From NCBI GenBank assembly GCA_004556745.1, contig SFFY01000004.1:1-64000 (forward strand): a DNA stretch of 64,000 nt. Direction: 5' to 3'. This document shows positions 32,047-40,673 of this stretch, in pieces. Each line of letters begins with the position of its first letter. Position 1 is the stretch's first letter. The notes under the pieces were generated by a model. That model made no database searches. It was not told where the DNA came from and saw only the letters and a list, made by a program, of their open reading frames with translations. Origin of the DNA: Bacteroidales bacterium. GTDB taxonomy: Bacteria > Bacteroidota > Bacteroidia > Bacteroidales > Bacteroidaceae. A program made the position numbers and the translations under genes.

Positions 32047-33582
32047 TTAATCTTCAATCAGGTTCTTGCCCGTCATTTCGGTAGGCTGCTCCAAGCCCAT
32101 GATGTGTAGGATGCTCGGGGCCACGTCGGCCAGAACGCCGTTTTGCACCTTTGCACCTTTGTTTTTCGTCACGTAGATGAAGGGCACGGGGTTGAGCGAG
32201 TGTGCCGTGTTGGGCGTGCCGTCCTCGTTGATGGCGTTGTCGGCGTTGCCGTGGTCGGCAATGATGATGGTCTCGTAGTCCGTCTCGTTGGCGGCGGTCA
32301 CTACGTCGCGCACGCAGGCATCGACGGCCGTTACAGCCTTTTCGATGGCGGGATAAATGCCCGTGTGGCCCACCATGTCGCCGTTGGCGAAGTTCACCAC
32401 GATGAAGTCGTACTTGTTCTCGCGGATAGCGGCCACGAGCTTATCTTTCACTTCGTAGGCCGACATTTCGGGCTGCAGGTCGTAGGTAGCCACTTTCGGC
32501 GAAGCCACGAGAATGCGGTCCTCGCCCTCGTAAGGCGTTTCGCGGCCGCCGTTGAAGAAGAACGTAACGTGGGCGTACTTTTCCGTCTCGGCGGTGTGGA
32601 GCTGCTTCAGACCCTTAGAGGAAAGGTATTCGCCGAGCGTGTTCTCCACGTTTTCTTTTGGGAAGAGGATATGCACGCCGGTGAAAGAGGCGTCATAGGG
32701 CGTCATGCAATAATATTGCAGGCCGGGAATGGTAGTCATGCCTTCCTCGGGCATATCCTGCTGCGTGAGCACCACGGTAAGTTCCTTGGCGCGGTCGTTG
32801 CGGTAGTTGAAGAAGATCACTACGTCGCCCTCCTGAATGCGGCCGTCAACGTGCGCATTAACGAGCGGTTCCATAAATTCGTCGGTGTTCTTGTGCTCCT
32901 CGGAGTCGGTGTCGTAGCAGCTTTGCACGCCTTCCACCATATCTTCCACCTTGCGGCCGATGCCGTGCACGAGCTGGTCGTAGGCAATCTTCACGCGGTT
33001 CCAGCGCTTGTCGCGGTCCATGGCGTAGAAACGGCCGATGATGCTGGCTATGTGCGCGCCGTTGGCGGCGCAATGCTTGTCGAGGAGTTCGATGAAGCCC
33101 TTGCCGCTCTTCGGGTCGGTGTCGCGGCCGTCCATGAAGCAGTGCACGAAGGTGCGCTCGGCAACGCCGTATTCCTTAGAGATTTCCACGAGTTTGAACA
33201 AGTGGTCGAGCGAAGAGTGCACGCCGCCCGTGGAGGTGAGGCCCATGAGGTGCACGTTCTTGCCGTGCTCCTTGGCATAGCTGTAAGCACTTACGATTTC
33301 GGGATTTTGGAGAATGCTGCCGTCCTTGCAGGCGCGGTTGATCTTTACAAGGTCTTGGTAGACGATGCGTCCTGCGCCGATGTTGAGGTGACCCACTTCG
33401 GAGTTACCCATCTGCCCGTCGGGCAGACCTACGTTCTCGCCCGAGGCGAGGAGCTGGGAGTGCGGATAATTGGCGTCCAATGAATCCATGAAAGGCGTGG
33501 GCGTCTGATAGATCACGTCGCCTTTGCCGTGTGTGCCGATGCCCCAACCGTCGAGGATCATCAGCAGAGCTTTCTTTGCCAT
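32047..33582 (-). CDS. gpmI: 2,3-bisphosphoglycerate-independent phosphoglycerate mutase
   Basis: 511 residues, the usual length. The alkaline-phosphatase-like start MAKKALLMILDGWGIG supplies the metal-binding Asp. The phospho-Ser lies in GQMGNSEVGHLNIGAGR, and the C-terminal metal site appears in IIADHGNAD and GTPNTAHSLNPVPF. It interconverts 3- and 2-phosphoglycerate in glycolysis and gluconeogenesis using Mn2+. It is transcribed alone on the minus strand, with a -7 box (33638-33631) about 50 bases upstream and a TIR element just past its stop. Confidence 0.97.
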   Translation of the reverse strand: MAKKALLMILDGWGIGTHGKGDVIYQTPTPFMDSLDANYPHSQLLASGENVGLPDGQMGNSEVGHLNIGAGRIVYQDLVKINRACKDGSILQNPEIVSAYSYAKEHGKNVHLMGLTSTGGVHSSLDHLFKLVEISKEYGVAERTFVHCFMDGRDTDPKSGKGFIELLDKHCAANGAHIASIIGRFYAMDRDKRWNRVKIAYDQLVHGIGRKVEDMVEGVQSCYDTDSEEHKNTDEFMEPLVNAHVDGRIQEGDVVIFFNYRNDRAKELTVVLTQQDMPEEGMTTIPGLQYYCMTPYDASFTGVHILFPKENVENTLGEYLSSKGLKQLHTAETEKYAHVTFFFNGGRETPYEGEDRILVASPKVATYDLQPEMSAYEVKDKLVAAIRENKYDFIVVNFANGDMVGHTGIYPAIEKAVTAVDACVRDVVTAANETDYETIIIADHGNADNAINEDGTPNTAHSLNPVPFIYVTKNKGAKVQNGVLADVAPSILHIMGLEQPTEMTGKNLIED

Positions 33583-33630
33583 ATTTTGAATAGAAATTTA
33601 GAGGTTTTTTACTGAATGCTTTAAGTATCG

Positions 33631-33638
33631 CAAAGTTA
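33631..33638 (-). promoter_or_regulatory. -7 promoter box of gpmI
   Basis: Minus-strand TAACTTTG, with a TTTG 16 bases further upstream (33658-33655). It lies about 50 bases before the gpmI start. Confidence 0.5.
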
Positions 33639-33717
33639 GTAATTCTTTCACACGCAAAACGCGGCCACGGGGCAAAAAGTGCGATTTTATAGGCAGAGAG
33701 TTGCCTTTTTGCGGCGA

Positions 33718-34185
33718 TTAATACGGCGTTTTGTCCGTTTTCTGCTCCCACGCCTCGAAGGTGGCAAGGGCTTCCTTGCCGAGGAGTTGCTCTGCGCGGA
33801 GGGTGCGCTCGGAGAGCGGCAGGGCGAGTTCTTTGTAGATAAAGGCGTCGTCGAAGCCAATGCGGGCGGCGTCGGCCTTGGTGTTGCCGTAGAAGAGGCG
33901 GTCGAGGCGTGCCCAGTAAATCGCGCCGAGGCACATGGGGCAGGGTTCGCAGGAGGAGTAGATGTCGCAGCCGGAGAGGTTGAACGTGCCGAGTTTCTGC
34001 GCCGCCGCGCGTATGGCCGACACTTCGGCGTGTGCCGTGGGGTCGCAGTTGGCAGTGACGCGGTTCACGCCGGTGGCGATGATTTCTCCGCCGCGCGCTA
34101 TGACCGCTCCGAAGGGTCCGCCGCCGTTTTCAACGTTTGCCGAGGCAAGGCGTATGGCCTCGCGCATAAGTTCTTCTTGATTCAT
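33718..34185 (-). CDS. Guanine deaminase-like CDA-fold nucleoside/base deaminase
   Basis: 155 residues of the cytidine-deaminase fold. The zinc site is complete: H52 and catalytic E54 in TAHAEVSAI, then C82 and C85 in SCEPCPMCLGA. The sequence (NGGGPFGAVIARGGEII near the start, YGNTKADAARIGFDD near the end) is closer to the small guanine deaminase of Bacillus than to tRNA adenosine deaminase TadA. It would convert guanine to xanthine for purine salvage; TadA-like activity is the alternative. It lies 130 bases upstream of gpmI's start on the same strand, with a large structured element behind it. Confidence 0.85.
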   Translation of the reverse strand: MNQEELMREAIRLASANVENGGGPFGAVIARGGEIIATGVNRVTANCDPTAHAEVSAIRAAAQKLGTFNLSGCDIYSSCEPCPMCLGAIYWARLDRLFYGNTKADAARIGFDDAFIYKELALPLSERTLRAEQLLGKEALATFEAWEQKTDKTPY

Positions 34186-34230
34186 GGTAATAGGTTTTTT
34201 GTCGTGGCTATGATGTTGATAGTCTCTGAT

Positions 34231-34638
34231 CGTTGGGTGGATGAAACAAAAACAGTCAAAACCGCTTGTCCTGTGTGGCCTGCGGCCTGCCTTAACGGAT
34301 AAAACCCGAGCCAGAAAGCAGAGCTTTCGCCTCGTGTTTTATCCGTTAAGGCTGCGGTCGGTTCCCGCCCGCCCACACAGAACAAGCAAAAAACAGAAAA
34401 AAGTAAAGCGTTTTTTTCTTTACAATTACAGAAAAAGCGAACGTCCACTTTTTTCTGTTTTTTGCTTGCGTCGTTTGAAGCGGTCGGGCACCGACCGCAG
34501 CCGCTGGGATTAAGGGCGAGCGAAAGCCGAGAGGCTTTCAGGCTCGGCGTTAAGCCAGGCGGCGTAGCCCAAGGGGCTTCAAACGATGCAAGCGGTTTTT
34601 ATGGTTTTTGTCAAAATCTACAACTAATTCAACCAACG
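34231..34638. repeat. TIR element A4 with several nested hairpins
   Basis: A 408-bp element bounded by CGTTGGGTGGATGAAAC (from 34231) and CTAATTCAACCAACG (to 34638); the inverse match extends inward through CAAAAACCG-type sequence. One internal hairpin pairs about 34265-34304 with 34338-34385 (CCTTAACGGATAAAAC with GTTTTATCCGTTAAGG). A second pairs AGCAAAAAACAGAAAAAAGT (34383-34402) with its inverse near 34449-34467. It contains no gene but has the same ends as A1-A3. Confidence 0.72.
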
Positions 34639-34675
34639 CGCATCTTTATAGATTACTATAGGGCTTTATCAAACC

Positions 34676-34713
34676 AAAAAGGAGGAAGAGCGTGTGCTCC
34701 TCCTCCTTTTTGC
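34676..34713 (-). terminator. Terminator of the M16 peptidase gene
   Basis: AAAAAGGAGGAAGAGC pairs with GCTCCTCCTCCTTTTT around GTGT. On the minus strand it starts just past the peptidase stop at 34730 and ends in T-rich sequence; it is usable in both directions. Confidence 0.85.
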
Positions 34714-34729
34714 TAAACTTTCGGTGTCT

Positions 34730-37573
34730 TTATTCCTTGAAGTCGGCGGGGAGCATCGAAACGGTGATGCAGTTGCCGTCTTTGAGCAAGTGGTTCTTCA
34801 CGAAGTTCTGGATATCTTCAGACTTCAAGCCGCTGATCGTGGCTTCATAGCCGGTCTGCTCGTCGAAGCCCCACATGTTCTTGCTTTCGATGAGGTTCTG
34901 CCAGTAGCCGTTCTTCTTCTGCTTGTCGGCAAAGTCTTTCAGTTCGAACTTCTGGAACTTCTCGAGTTCTTCGGCCGTTACGCCCTTGGCTGCGATGTCC
35001 ATGATGCCCTGCTTCATGAGCAAGAGGGCAGAGTCGCGCTTTTCGGGCTTCACGGGGCAATAGATTTGCAGCTGATACATTTGGTTCTTGCCGAAGTAAG
35101 CACCGCCGGCTGCGCCCACGCTGTAAGCCATGCTGCCTTCTTCGCGGATGCTCTTGAGATAACGCTGCGAAAGGATTTCGCCAAGTGCGTTGGCCACTAC
35201 GCCATCCTTCATCGTGTAAGGCAGGTCGCCCCACCAAACCTGAACGATGTTGGCCTTAGGCGTTTCCATGGCGCGGGTGAAGAGATTGTCCACCTTGCCC
35301 TTTGCAGGTTTGATGTTGAGGTTCGTCATTTCCTCGCGCTTGGCAACTGCGGGCATAGAGGCAATGTAGGTTTCCACGAAGAGGCGGAGGCTGTCTTCGT
35401 CGAAGTTACCCGTGAAGTAGAAGTCAAAGTCTGCGCCCGTGGCGAAGCGTTCCTGATAAATATGCTTGATGCGCTCGAAGCTGGCCTTGTCGAGGTCGGC
35501 AGCCTTCATCGTCTTGTAGCGCGGGTGGTGCTGGTAGATTGTAGACTTGACAGAGTCGGAGAAAGCCATTTCAGGCAACTTCTCTGCATTTTCAAGTTGC
35601 GATTTGAGCAGGGCAATGAGGTTGTTGTAAGCGTCTACGTCGTTGCAAGGCTTCTGGAAGCGGAGATAAATCAGTTCGAAGAGCGTGCGGAGGTCTTTCG
35701 GCGTGGACGAACCCGAGAGGTTGTCAGTCACAGCACCGAGAGCGGGCGAACAGCTTGCCTGCTTGCCGGCGAGTTTCTTCTCAAGTTCCGTGCTCTTGAA
35801 GTTGCCGAGACCCGTGGAACTCATCACCATGTCGAAGAGGTCGAGGTTGATCTGGTCTTTCTCGCTCACCTTGTATTGACCGCCGAAGCTGGTGGCTTGC
35901 AGAAGCACCTCGCTGTCGTTGAAGTCCGTCTTCTTGAAATATACCTTGGCACCGTTGCCGAGCGTCCAGCAGGTGTAGCCGAAGGCGGCGGGCTTTTCGC
36001 TGACGATGTCGCCCTTTTGGGGAACGACGGGCACGAGCGGCTCGTTCTTCACATTGTCCACGTAGGCTTCGAGTTTGGCCTTGGCAGCCTTTTCTACAGC
36101 CTGCTTCAAAGCATCGGCGGTAGGAACGGCATAGCCTTCCTTATCGGGGTACATGCCAAAGACAACGAAGTTCTCTTCCGTAGAATTTTCCTTAAACATC
36201 TCGTCGATGCCCTGCTTGAGCATAGCCACGGGAACTTGCGTGGTAAGAGCCTGATAAATCTGATACTCCACCTCGATACCCGGCGTAGGTTCGCCTTCGA
36301 GGAAGTGGCGCACGTACTGCGGGATGTAGAAACTGTTGTACTGCTTGTCGCGGTTGTTGTAAATCTTCTCGATTTGGCTCATATACTCATCGCGGGCGCG
36401 GAGCAACTCCGTTTCGGTCACGCCGTGCTGGCTTACGCGCACGAGTTCCTGCATCACTGCGTTGAGTGCCTCGGCATCTTTGCCGGGTTTCGGAAGAATA
36501 TAGACGGAAAGTGCATCTTTGGTCTTGCTGACAATATAGTTGTCGTAACTGCAACCGGCGGCAGAGAAGGGGCAGTCGGCCTTTTGCGTCAGTTCGTTGA
36601 GACGGGCGCTGATGACATCGCAACCGAGTTCAATCATAAATTTTATCTGATACTGCGCCATAGTTCCGCGGATCTCATCGGGCAAGGGGTCAGACTTGAA
36701 GAATACCTGCATAACGCCGGCAGCCTGTTCCTTATCCTTGTCTACAACATAAATCGGTTGCTTGTTGTCGGGCACGGGGTAGTGCTCGTAAGCGGCAGCG
36801 TTTTCAGGCATCTTGATGGAAGAGAAAATGTCCTTGATGCGCTGCTCGATTTGGTCGACATCGATGTCGCCCACTACGATAATGCCTTGCAGGTCGGGGC
36901 GATACCACTTCTCGTAATAGTTGCGCAGTTCCTGCGGCTTGAAGTTGTCGATAACGCTCATAAGGCCGATGGGGAAGCGCTCGCCGTAGCGCGACTCGGG
37001 ATAGAGTTTCGGCAGGCTGCGTTCCATAATGCGCATTGAGCCGGAAGAACGCATGCGCCACTCTTCGTGGATTACGCCGCGCTCCTTGTCGATTTCGCTC
37101 TCTTCGAGCAGCAGGCCGTCGGCCCAGTCGTGCAGGATGTAGAGGCAGGAATCGACATTCGTGGCAGAAACAGGCACATCGTTGATGTTGTAAACCGTTT
37201 CGTCGGTCGAGGTGTAGGCGTTGAGGTTCTCGCCGAACTTAACGCCGATGCTTTCGCAGAAGCCCACGATGCGGTTGCCGGGGAAGTGCTGCGTGCCGTT
37301 GAAGCACATGTGTTCGAGGAAGTGGGCGAGGCCGCGCTGCGACTCTTCTTCCTGCACCGAACCTACCTTCTGCGCAATGTAGAAACTGGCGCGATCTTTC
37401 GGCAGTTCGTTGTGACGGATGTAATACGTCAGTCCGTTGGGCAGTTTGCCGTAGCGCACTGCGTTGTCAATCGGCAGTTTCGGCATCTGCGGCATTTCCT
37501 GCGCGTCGATGCGCTGTGCCGGCACGAGGACAGCCAGTGCAAAGAGCGACAGGAGGATTTTCTTGATGTTCAT
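34730..37573 (-). CDS. M16 family zinc metallopeptidase (insulinase/PqqL-like), exported
   Basis: 947 residues with a signal peptide (MNIKKILLSLFALAVLVPAQRIDAQ). The inverted zinc motif HFLEH is at 84-88 (H84, catalytic E87, H88), and the third ligand Glu lies in the downstream stretch ESEIDKERGVIHEEWR. Two M16 halves are present: the active N-terminal pair (about 35-480) and an inactive C-terminal pair (about 510-940), the PqqL/pitrilysin layout. It probably degrades peptides in the periplasm. A -7 box at 37744-37737 precedes it, divergent from nadB, and a strong terminator follows. Confidence 0.93.
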   Translation of the reverse strand: MNIKKILLSLFALAVLVPAQRIDAQEMPQMPKLPIDNAVRYGKLPNGLTYYIRHNELPKDRASFYIAQKVGSVQEEESQRGLAHFLEHMCFNGTQHFPGNRIVGFCESIGVKFGENLNAYTSTDETVYNINDVPVSATNVDSCLYILHDWADGLLLEESEIDKERGVIHEEWRMRSSGSMRIMERSLPKLYPESRYGERFPIGLMSVIDNFKPQELRNYYEKWYRPDLQGIIVVGDIDVDQIEQRIKDIFSSIKMPENAAAYEHYPVPDNKQPIYVVDKDKEQAAGVMQVFFKSDPLPDEIRGTMAQYQIKFMIELGCDVISARLNELTQKADCPFSAAGCSYDNYIVSKTKDALSVYILPKPGKDAEALNAVMQELVRVSQHGVTETELLRARDEYMSQIEKIYNNRDKQYNSFYIPQYVRHFLEGEPTPGIEVEYQIYQALTTQVPVAMLKQGIDEMFKENSTEENFVVFGMYPDKEGYAVPTADALKQAVEKAAKAKLEAYVDNVKNEPLVPVVPQKGDIVSEKPAAFGYTCWTLGNGAKVYFKKTDFNDSEVLLQATSFGGQYKVSEKDQINLDLFDMVMSSTGLGNFKSTELEKKLAGKQASCSPALGAVTDNLSGSSTPKDLRTLFELIYLRFQKPCNDVDAYNNLIALLKSQLENAEKLPEMAFSDSVKSTIYQHHPRYKTMKAADLDKASFERIKHIYQERFATGADFDFYFTGNFDEDSLRLFVETYIASMPAVAKREEMTNLNIKPAKGKVDNLFTRAMETPKANIVQVWWGDLPYTMKDGVVANALGEILSQRYLKSIREEGSMAYSVGAAGGAYFGKNQMYQLQIYCPVKPEKRDSALLLMKQGIMDIAAKGVTAEELEKFQKFELKDFADKQKKNGYWQNLIESKNMWGFDEQTGYEATISGLKSEDIQNFVKNHLLKDGNCITVSMLPADFKE

Positions 37574-37736
37574 AATGGTAAAATGTTAGTTGATAAATAT
37601 TATTCTTAATAGTTAGACGCAGCAAACGCGCGGTTTGCTACAAGATACGATGAAAAAGTTGCGATACAATATTAATATAGGTGCTCAAAGCCTCTATTTT
37701 GCATAAAGGGCGCACTTTGCGAATATAATCTGCCTG

Positions 37737-37744
37737 CAAAATTA
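37737..37744 (-). promoter_or_regulatory. -7 promoter box of the M16 peptidase gene
   Basis: Minus-strand TAATTTTG about 165 bases before the start codon at 37573. No convincing -33 is seen. It lies back to back with the nadB -7 box at 37789-37796. Confidence 0.45.
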
Positions 37745-37788
37745 CGCATTATCTGCTATTATAACGGCAGATAATGGAAAAACATTTG

Positions 37789-37796
37789 TAGATTTG
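37789..37796 (+). promoter_or_regulatory. -7 promoter box of nadB
   Basis: Plus-strand TAGATTTG, about 80 bases before the nadB ATG at 37875. The -33 is unclear. Confidence 0.45.
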
Positions 37797-37874
37797 CACC
37801 AAAAATAACGCGCGGAGGCAAAACGGCATTTGTTTCAGCGCCGCGCCGCAGCCTATTTCCCAAAATCTGGTAAA

Positions 37875-39464
37875 ATGGTACGCAAATTTGATTTTCTGAT
37901 TATCGGTTCCGGCGTTGCCGGAATGAGTTACGCCCTGCAAGTGGCAGAAGCCGGCAAGGGCAAAGTGGCACTCGTTTGCAAAACATCAATCGAAGAAGCC
38001 AACACTGCAAAGGCACAGGGCGGTATCGCCTCCGTGACCAACCTCGAAGTAGACGATTTCGAGAAGCACATCAAAGACACGCTTATAGCGGGCGACTATA
38101 TCAGCGACCGCCGCGCCGTGGAGCAGGTGGTAAAAGGCGCGCCCGATGGCATACGCCGGCTCGTGCAGTGGGGCGTGAATTTCGATAAGAAAGAAGACGG
38201 GCAGTTTGACCTGCATCGCGAAGGCGGACACTCCGAGTTCCGTATCCTGCACCATGCCGATGACACCGGCTTCGAGATACAGCGCGGCCTGATTGAAGCA
38301 GTGCGCCGCCACCCTAATATTACGCTGCTCGAAAATCACTTTGCCGTGGAAATCATCACGCAGCACCACCTCGGCGTAGAGGTGACCCGCCGCACGCCCG
38401 ACATCGAATGTTTCGGCGCGTACGTGCTCGACCCCGACACGCACAAGATCGACACAGTGCTCTCGCTTGTCACGGTGCTCGCCACCGGCGGCTGCGGCGC
38501 GGTGTATGCCACGACAACCAACCCCAACATTGCCACGGGCGACGGCATCGCCATGGCGTATCGCGCCAAAGCAACCGTGCAGGACATGGAGTTCATACAA
38601 TTCCACCCCACTGCCCTGTTCCACCCCGGCGAGACGCACCCCGCCTATCTTATCACCGAGGCCATGCGCGGCTACGGCGGCATACTGCGCCTGCCCAACG
38701 GCGAGGAATTCATGCAGAAGTACGACAAGCGCCTCTCATTGGCTCCGCGCGACATTGTGGCGCGCGCCATCGATAAAGAGATGAAGAAGCACGGCATCGA
38801 CCACGTGTGCCTCGACGTTACCCACAAGCCGGCAGAAGAGACGCGCCGCCATTTCCCGAATATCTACGCCAAATGCCTTTCTATCGGCATCGACATCACC
38901 AAAGAGTATATCCCCGTCGCGCCCTGCGCCCACTATCTGTGCGGCGGCATCAAGGTAGACCTCAACGCCTGCTCGAGCATACGCCGCCTCTATGCCATAG
39001 GTGAATGTTCCTGCACGGGACTGCACGGCGGCAACCGCCTCGCCAGCAACTCCCTCATCGAGGCCGTGGTGTATGCCGAGGCGGCGGCGAAGCACAGCCT
39101 TGAGCATGTCGGCGAGTACGAGTTCAACACCGCCGTGCCCGAATGGAACGACGAGGGCACGCTTTCCAACGAGGAGAAAGTGCTCATCGCGCAAGACGTC
39201 CGCGAGGTGGGGCAGGTGATGTCGTCGTATGTTGGCATCGTGCGCAGCGACTTGCGCCTGAAACGCGCCTGGACGCGCCTCGACCTGCTGTATGAAGAGA
39301 CGGAAGAACTCTTTAAGCGCGTGAAAGCCACGCGCGACATCTGCGAGCTCCGTAATATGATCAACGTGGGCTATCTCATCACGCGCCAGGCCATGGAACG
39401 CAAGGAGAGTCGCGGGCTGCATTACACCATCAATTATCCCAAGCACGCCTACGACCAGAAGTAA
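37875..39464 (+). CDS. nadB: L-aspartate oxidase
   Basis: Start chosen at ATG 37875 (MVRKFDFLIIGSGVAG), giving 529 residues, the normal length. The FAD-binding GSGVAGMSYALQ is at the N-terminus. The fumarate-reductase-type core has AKAQGGIASV, ATGGCGAVYATTTNPNIATGDG, FIQFHPTAL and CTGLHGGNRLASNSLIEA. A C-terminal helical domain follows. It oxidises aspartate to iminoaspartate, the first step of de novo NAD synthesis. nadA and nadC are not adjacent. A hairpin terminator follows at 39485-39522. Confidence 0.96.
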   Translation: MVRKFDFLIIGSGVAGMSYALQVAEAGKGKVALVCKTSIEEANTAKAQGGIASVTNLEVDDFEKHIKDTLIAGDYISDRRAVEQVVKGAPDGIRRLVQWGVNFDKKEDGQFDLHREGGHSEFRILHHADDTGFEIQRGLIEAVRRHPNITLLENHFAVEIITQHHLGVEVTRRTPDIECFGAYVLDPDTHKIDTVLSLVTVLATGGCGAVYATTTNPNIATGDGIAMAYRAKATVQDMEFIQFHPTALFHPGETHPAYLITEAMRGYGGILRLPNGEEFMQKYDKRLSLAPRDIVARAIDKEMKKHGIDHVCLDVTHKPAEETRRHFPNIYAKCLSIGIDITKEYIPVAPCAHYLCGGIKVDLNACSSIRRLYAIGECSCTGLHGGNRLASNSLIEAVVYAEAAAKHSLEHVGEYEFNTAVPEWNDEGTLSNEEKVLIAQDVREVGQVMSSYVGIVRSDLRLKRAWTRLDLLYEETEELFKRVKATRDICELRNMINVGYLITRQAMERKESRGLHYTINYPKHAYDQK

Positions 39465-39484
39465 AAGGCATCAGTCCTCAAAAA

Positions 39485-39524
39485 ACGACGGGCAAGAAAT
39501 GCAGACGCATTGCTTGCCCGTTGT
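39485..39524. terminator. Terminator between nadB and the acyltransferase gene
   Basis: ACGACGGGCAAG and CTTGCCCGTTGTGT form a stem, extended by AATGC/GCATT around GAC. It sits between two converging genes and could serve both. Confidence 0.8.
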
Positions 39525-39527
39525 GTG

Positions 39528-40595
39528 TTATTCCGCCTTCGCGCCCACCAGCCACGGCACGGCGCGAACCAGTTGCTTCCAGCACCATTGCCTTGCCTGG
39601 TCGAGCAGGGTGCAGAGCAGATATACGCAGCACATTGTACTGAATATCAGGAGCGGACAGGCGATGCCCGAATAATTTTTGTAGATGTCCTTTACAATGG
39701 GGTGATAGACCGTTTCGATAAACGGCGCAGTGCAGTGGAGCACATAGACCGCAAAGGAAGCCGTGGCTAAGATGCCGATGAGGCGATTGCCTCTATTGAT
39801 GCGCAATTTTGTGAAGGCTAAGAGCAAAAAGGTGGCGCCGGCAATGGTCAGCGGGTTGGTGTAGTGCAGGGCTATCTTTCTTAAAAATGGCAGGATGTGC
39901 CAGCCGTTGCAGAGAAAGAGCAGCGTGCCCATGAGCGTGCCGCAGGCAAGGTAGATGAGCAGGTCGGTGCGTGCTTGCAACTGCGTCCAGCGCGGCCGAT
40001 AGAGGCGCATGTAGCGTGCCAGCAGGTAAAGCCCGATGAACGAAAGGGGCGAATAGCCGTCGGAGAAGAACTGCTGCCCGCCGTCGGCGAAGAAGTTGAA
40101 CACGGTTTGGAAGATGAAGAAACCGATGAGCGTCGTGGCAAAGGTGCGGCGGTCGGTGTGGGCGACGAAGGCGTTGAGTATCGGCGAAAGGATAAGCAGC
40201 ATCAGATATGCCTTGGTGAACCACAGGCATTTGCTCAACTGCAAAGCGTCCAGCACGAGGTCTTTGTCGAATGTCACGTAGCCCGTGGCGGCGAAGAACA
40301 CCGCCGAGCCGACGGAAAAGAAGAGGGCGGTGAAGATAAACGACGTGTAGCTGCGGCGGCGGGCGTTGAGGCCGAACCAGCCCGAAATCATCACAAAAAC
40401 GTCTACCGCCACAATCGTCATCGTCTCAATCCAGCAGCGCGTGAAGGAGGGTAGGGCGGCGTGGAGGCATTCCTGTTTCGTGGGTATGCCGAAAGGATAA
40501 AAATTAGCGTGCAGCGCGAGCACCATCATCATGCACACCACGCGCAGCAACTCTACGTTCATCTGGCGCGGCGCTTTCTGAAACTGGATATCCAT
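39528..40595 (-). CDS. Acyltransferase family 3 membrane protein
   Basis: Start chosen at ATG 40595 (MDIQFQKAPRQMNVELLRVVCMMMVLALHAN), giving 355 residues; the frame extends to 40652 with no family-like sequence. The N-terminal NVELLRVVCMMMVLALHA contains the R and H of the acyltransferase-3 active region. About ten hydrophobic segments follow, as in OafA/WecH-type enzymes that O-acetylate surface sugars. The acceptor glycan cannot be told from this window; no polysaccharide cluster is adjacent. The start is preceded by the AATATTATATAT leader also seen before the yfhO-like gene. Confidence 0.87.
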   Translation of the reverse strand: MDIQFQKAPRQMNVELLRVVCMMMVLALHANFYPFGIPTKQECLHAALPSFTRCWIETMTIVAVDVFVMISGWFGLNARRRSYTSFIFTALFFSVGSAVFFAATGYVTFDKDLVLDALQLSKCLWFTKAYLMLLILSPILNAFVAHTDRRTFATTLIGFFIFQTVFNFFADGGQQFFSDGYSPLSFIGLYLLARYMRLYRPRWTQLQARTDLLIYLACGTLMGTLLFLCNGWHILPFLRKIALHYTNPLTIAGATFLLLAFTKLRINRGNRLIGILATASFAVYVLHCTAPFIETVYHPIVKDIYKNYSGIACPLLIFSTMCCVYLLCTLLDQARQWCWKQLVRAVPWLVGAKAE

Positions 40596-40640
40596 ATATA
40601 TAATATTGTGTGAGGCGGGGAGAGAAGAAAAGCGAGGGCA

Positions 40641-40669
40641 TGCTTCGTGCACGCCCTCGCGGTTAGTTT
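40641..40669 (-). terminator. Terminator of the SLC13 permease gene
   Basis: GCGAGGGCGTGC and GCATGCCCTCGC pair around ACGAA on the minus strand, followed by TTTTCTTC, directly after the permease stop. Confidence 0.82.
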
Positions 40670-40673
40670 TATT

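Noticed and set aside
34694..37039. 781-residue plus-strand frame opposite the M16 peptidase
   Set aside because: The peptidase has complete zinc motifs and a signal peptide; the opposite frame has none and overlaps a terminator.
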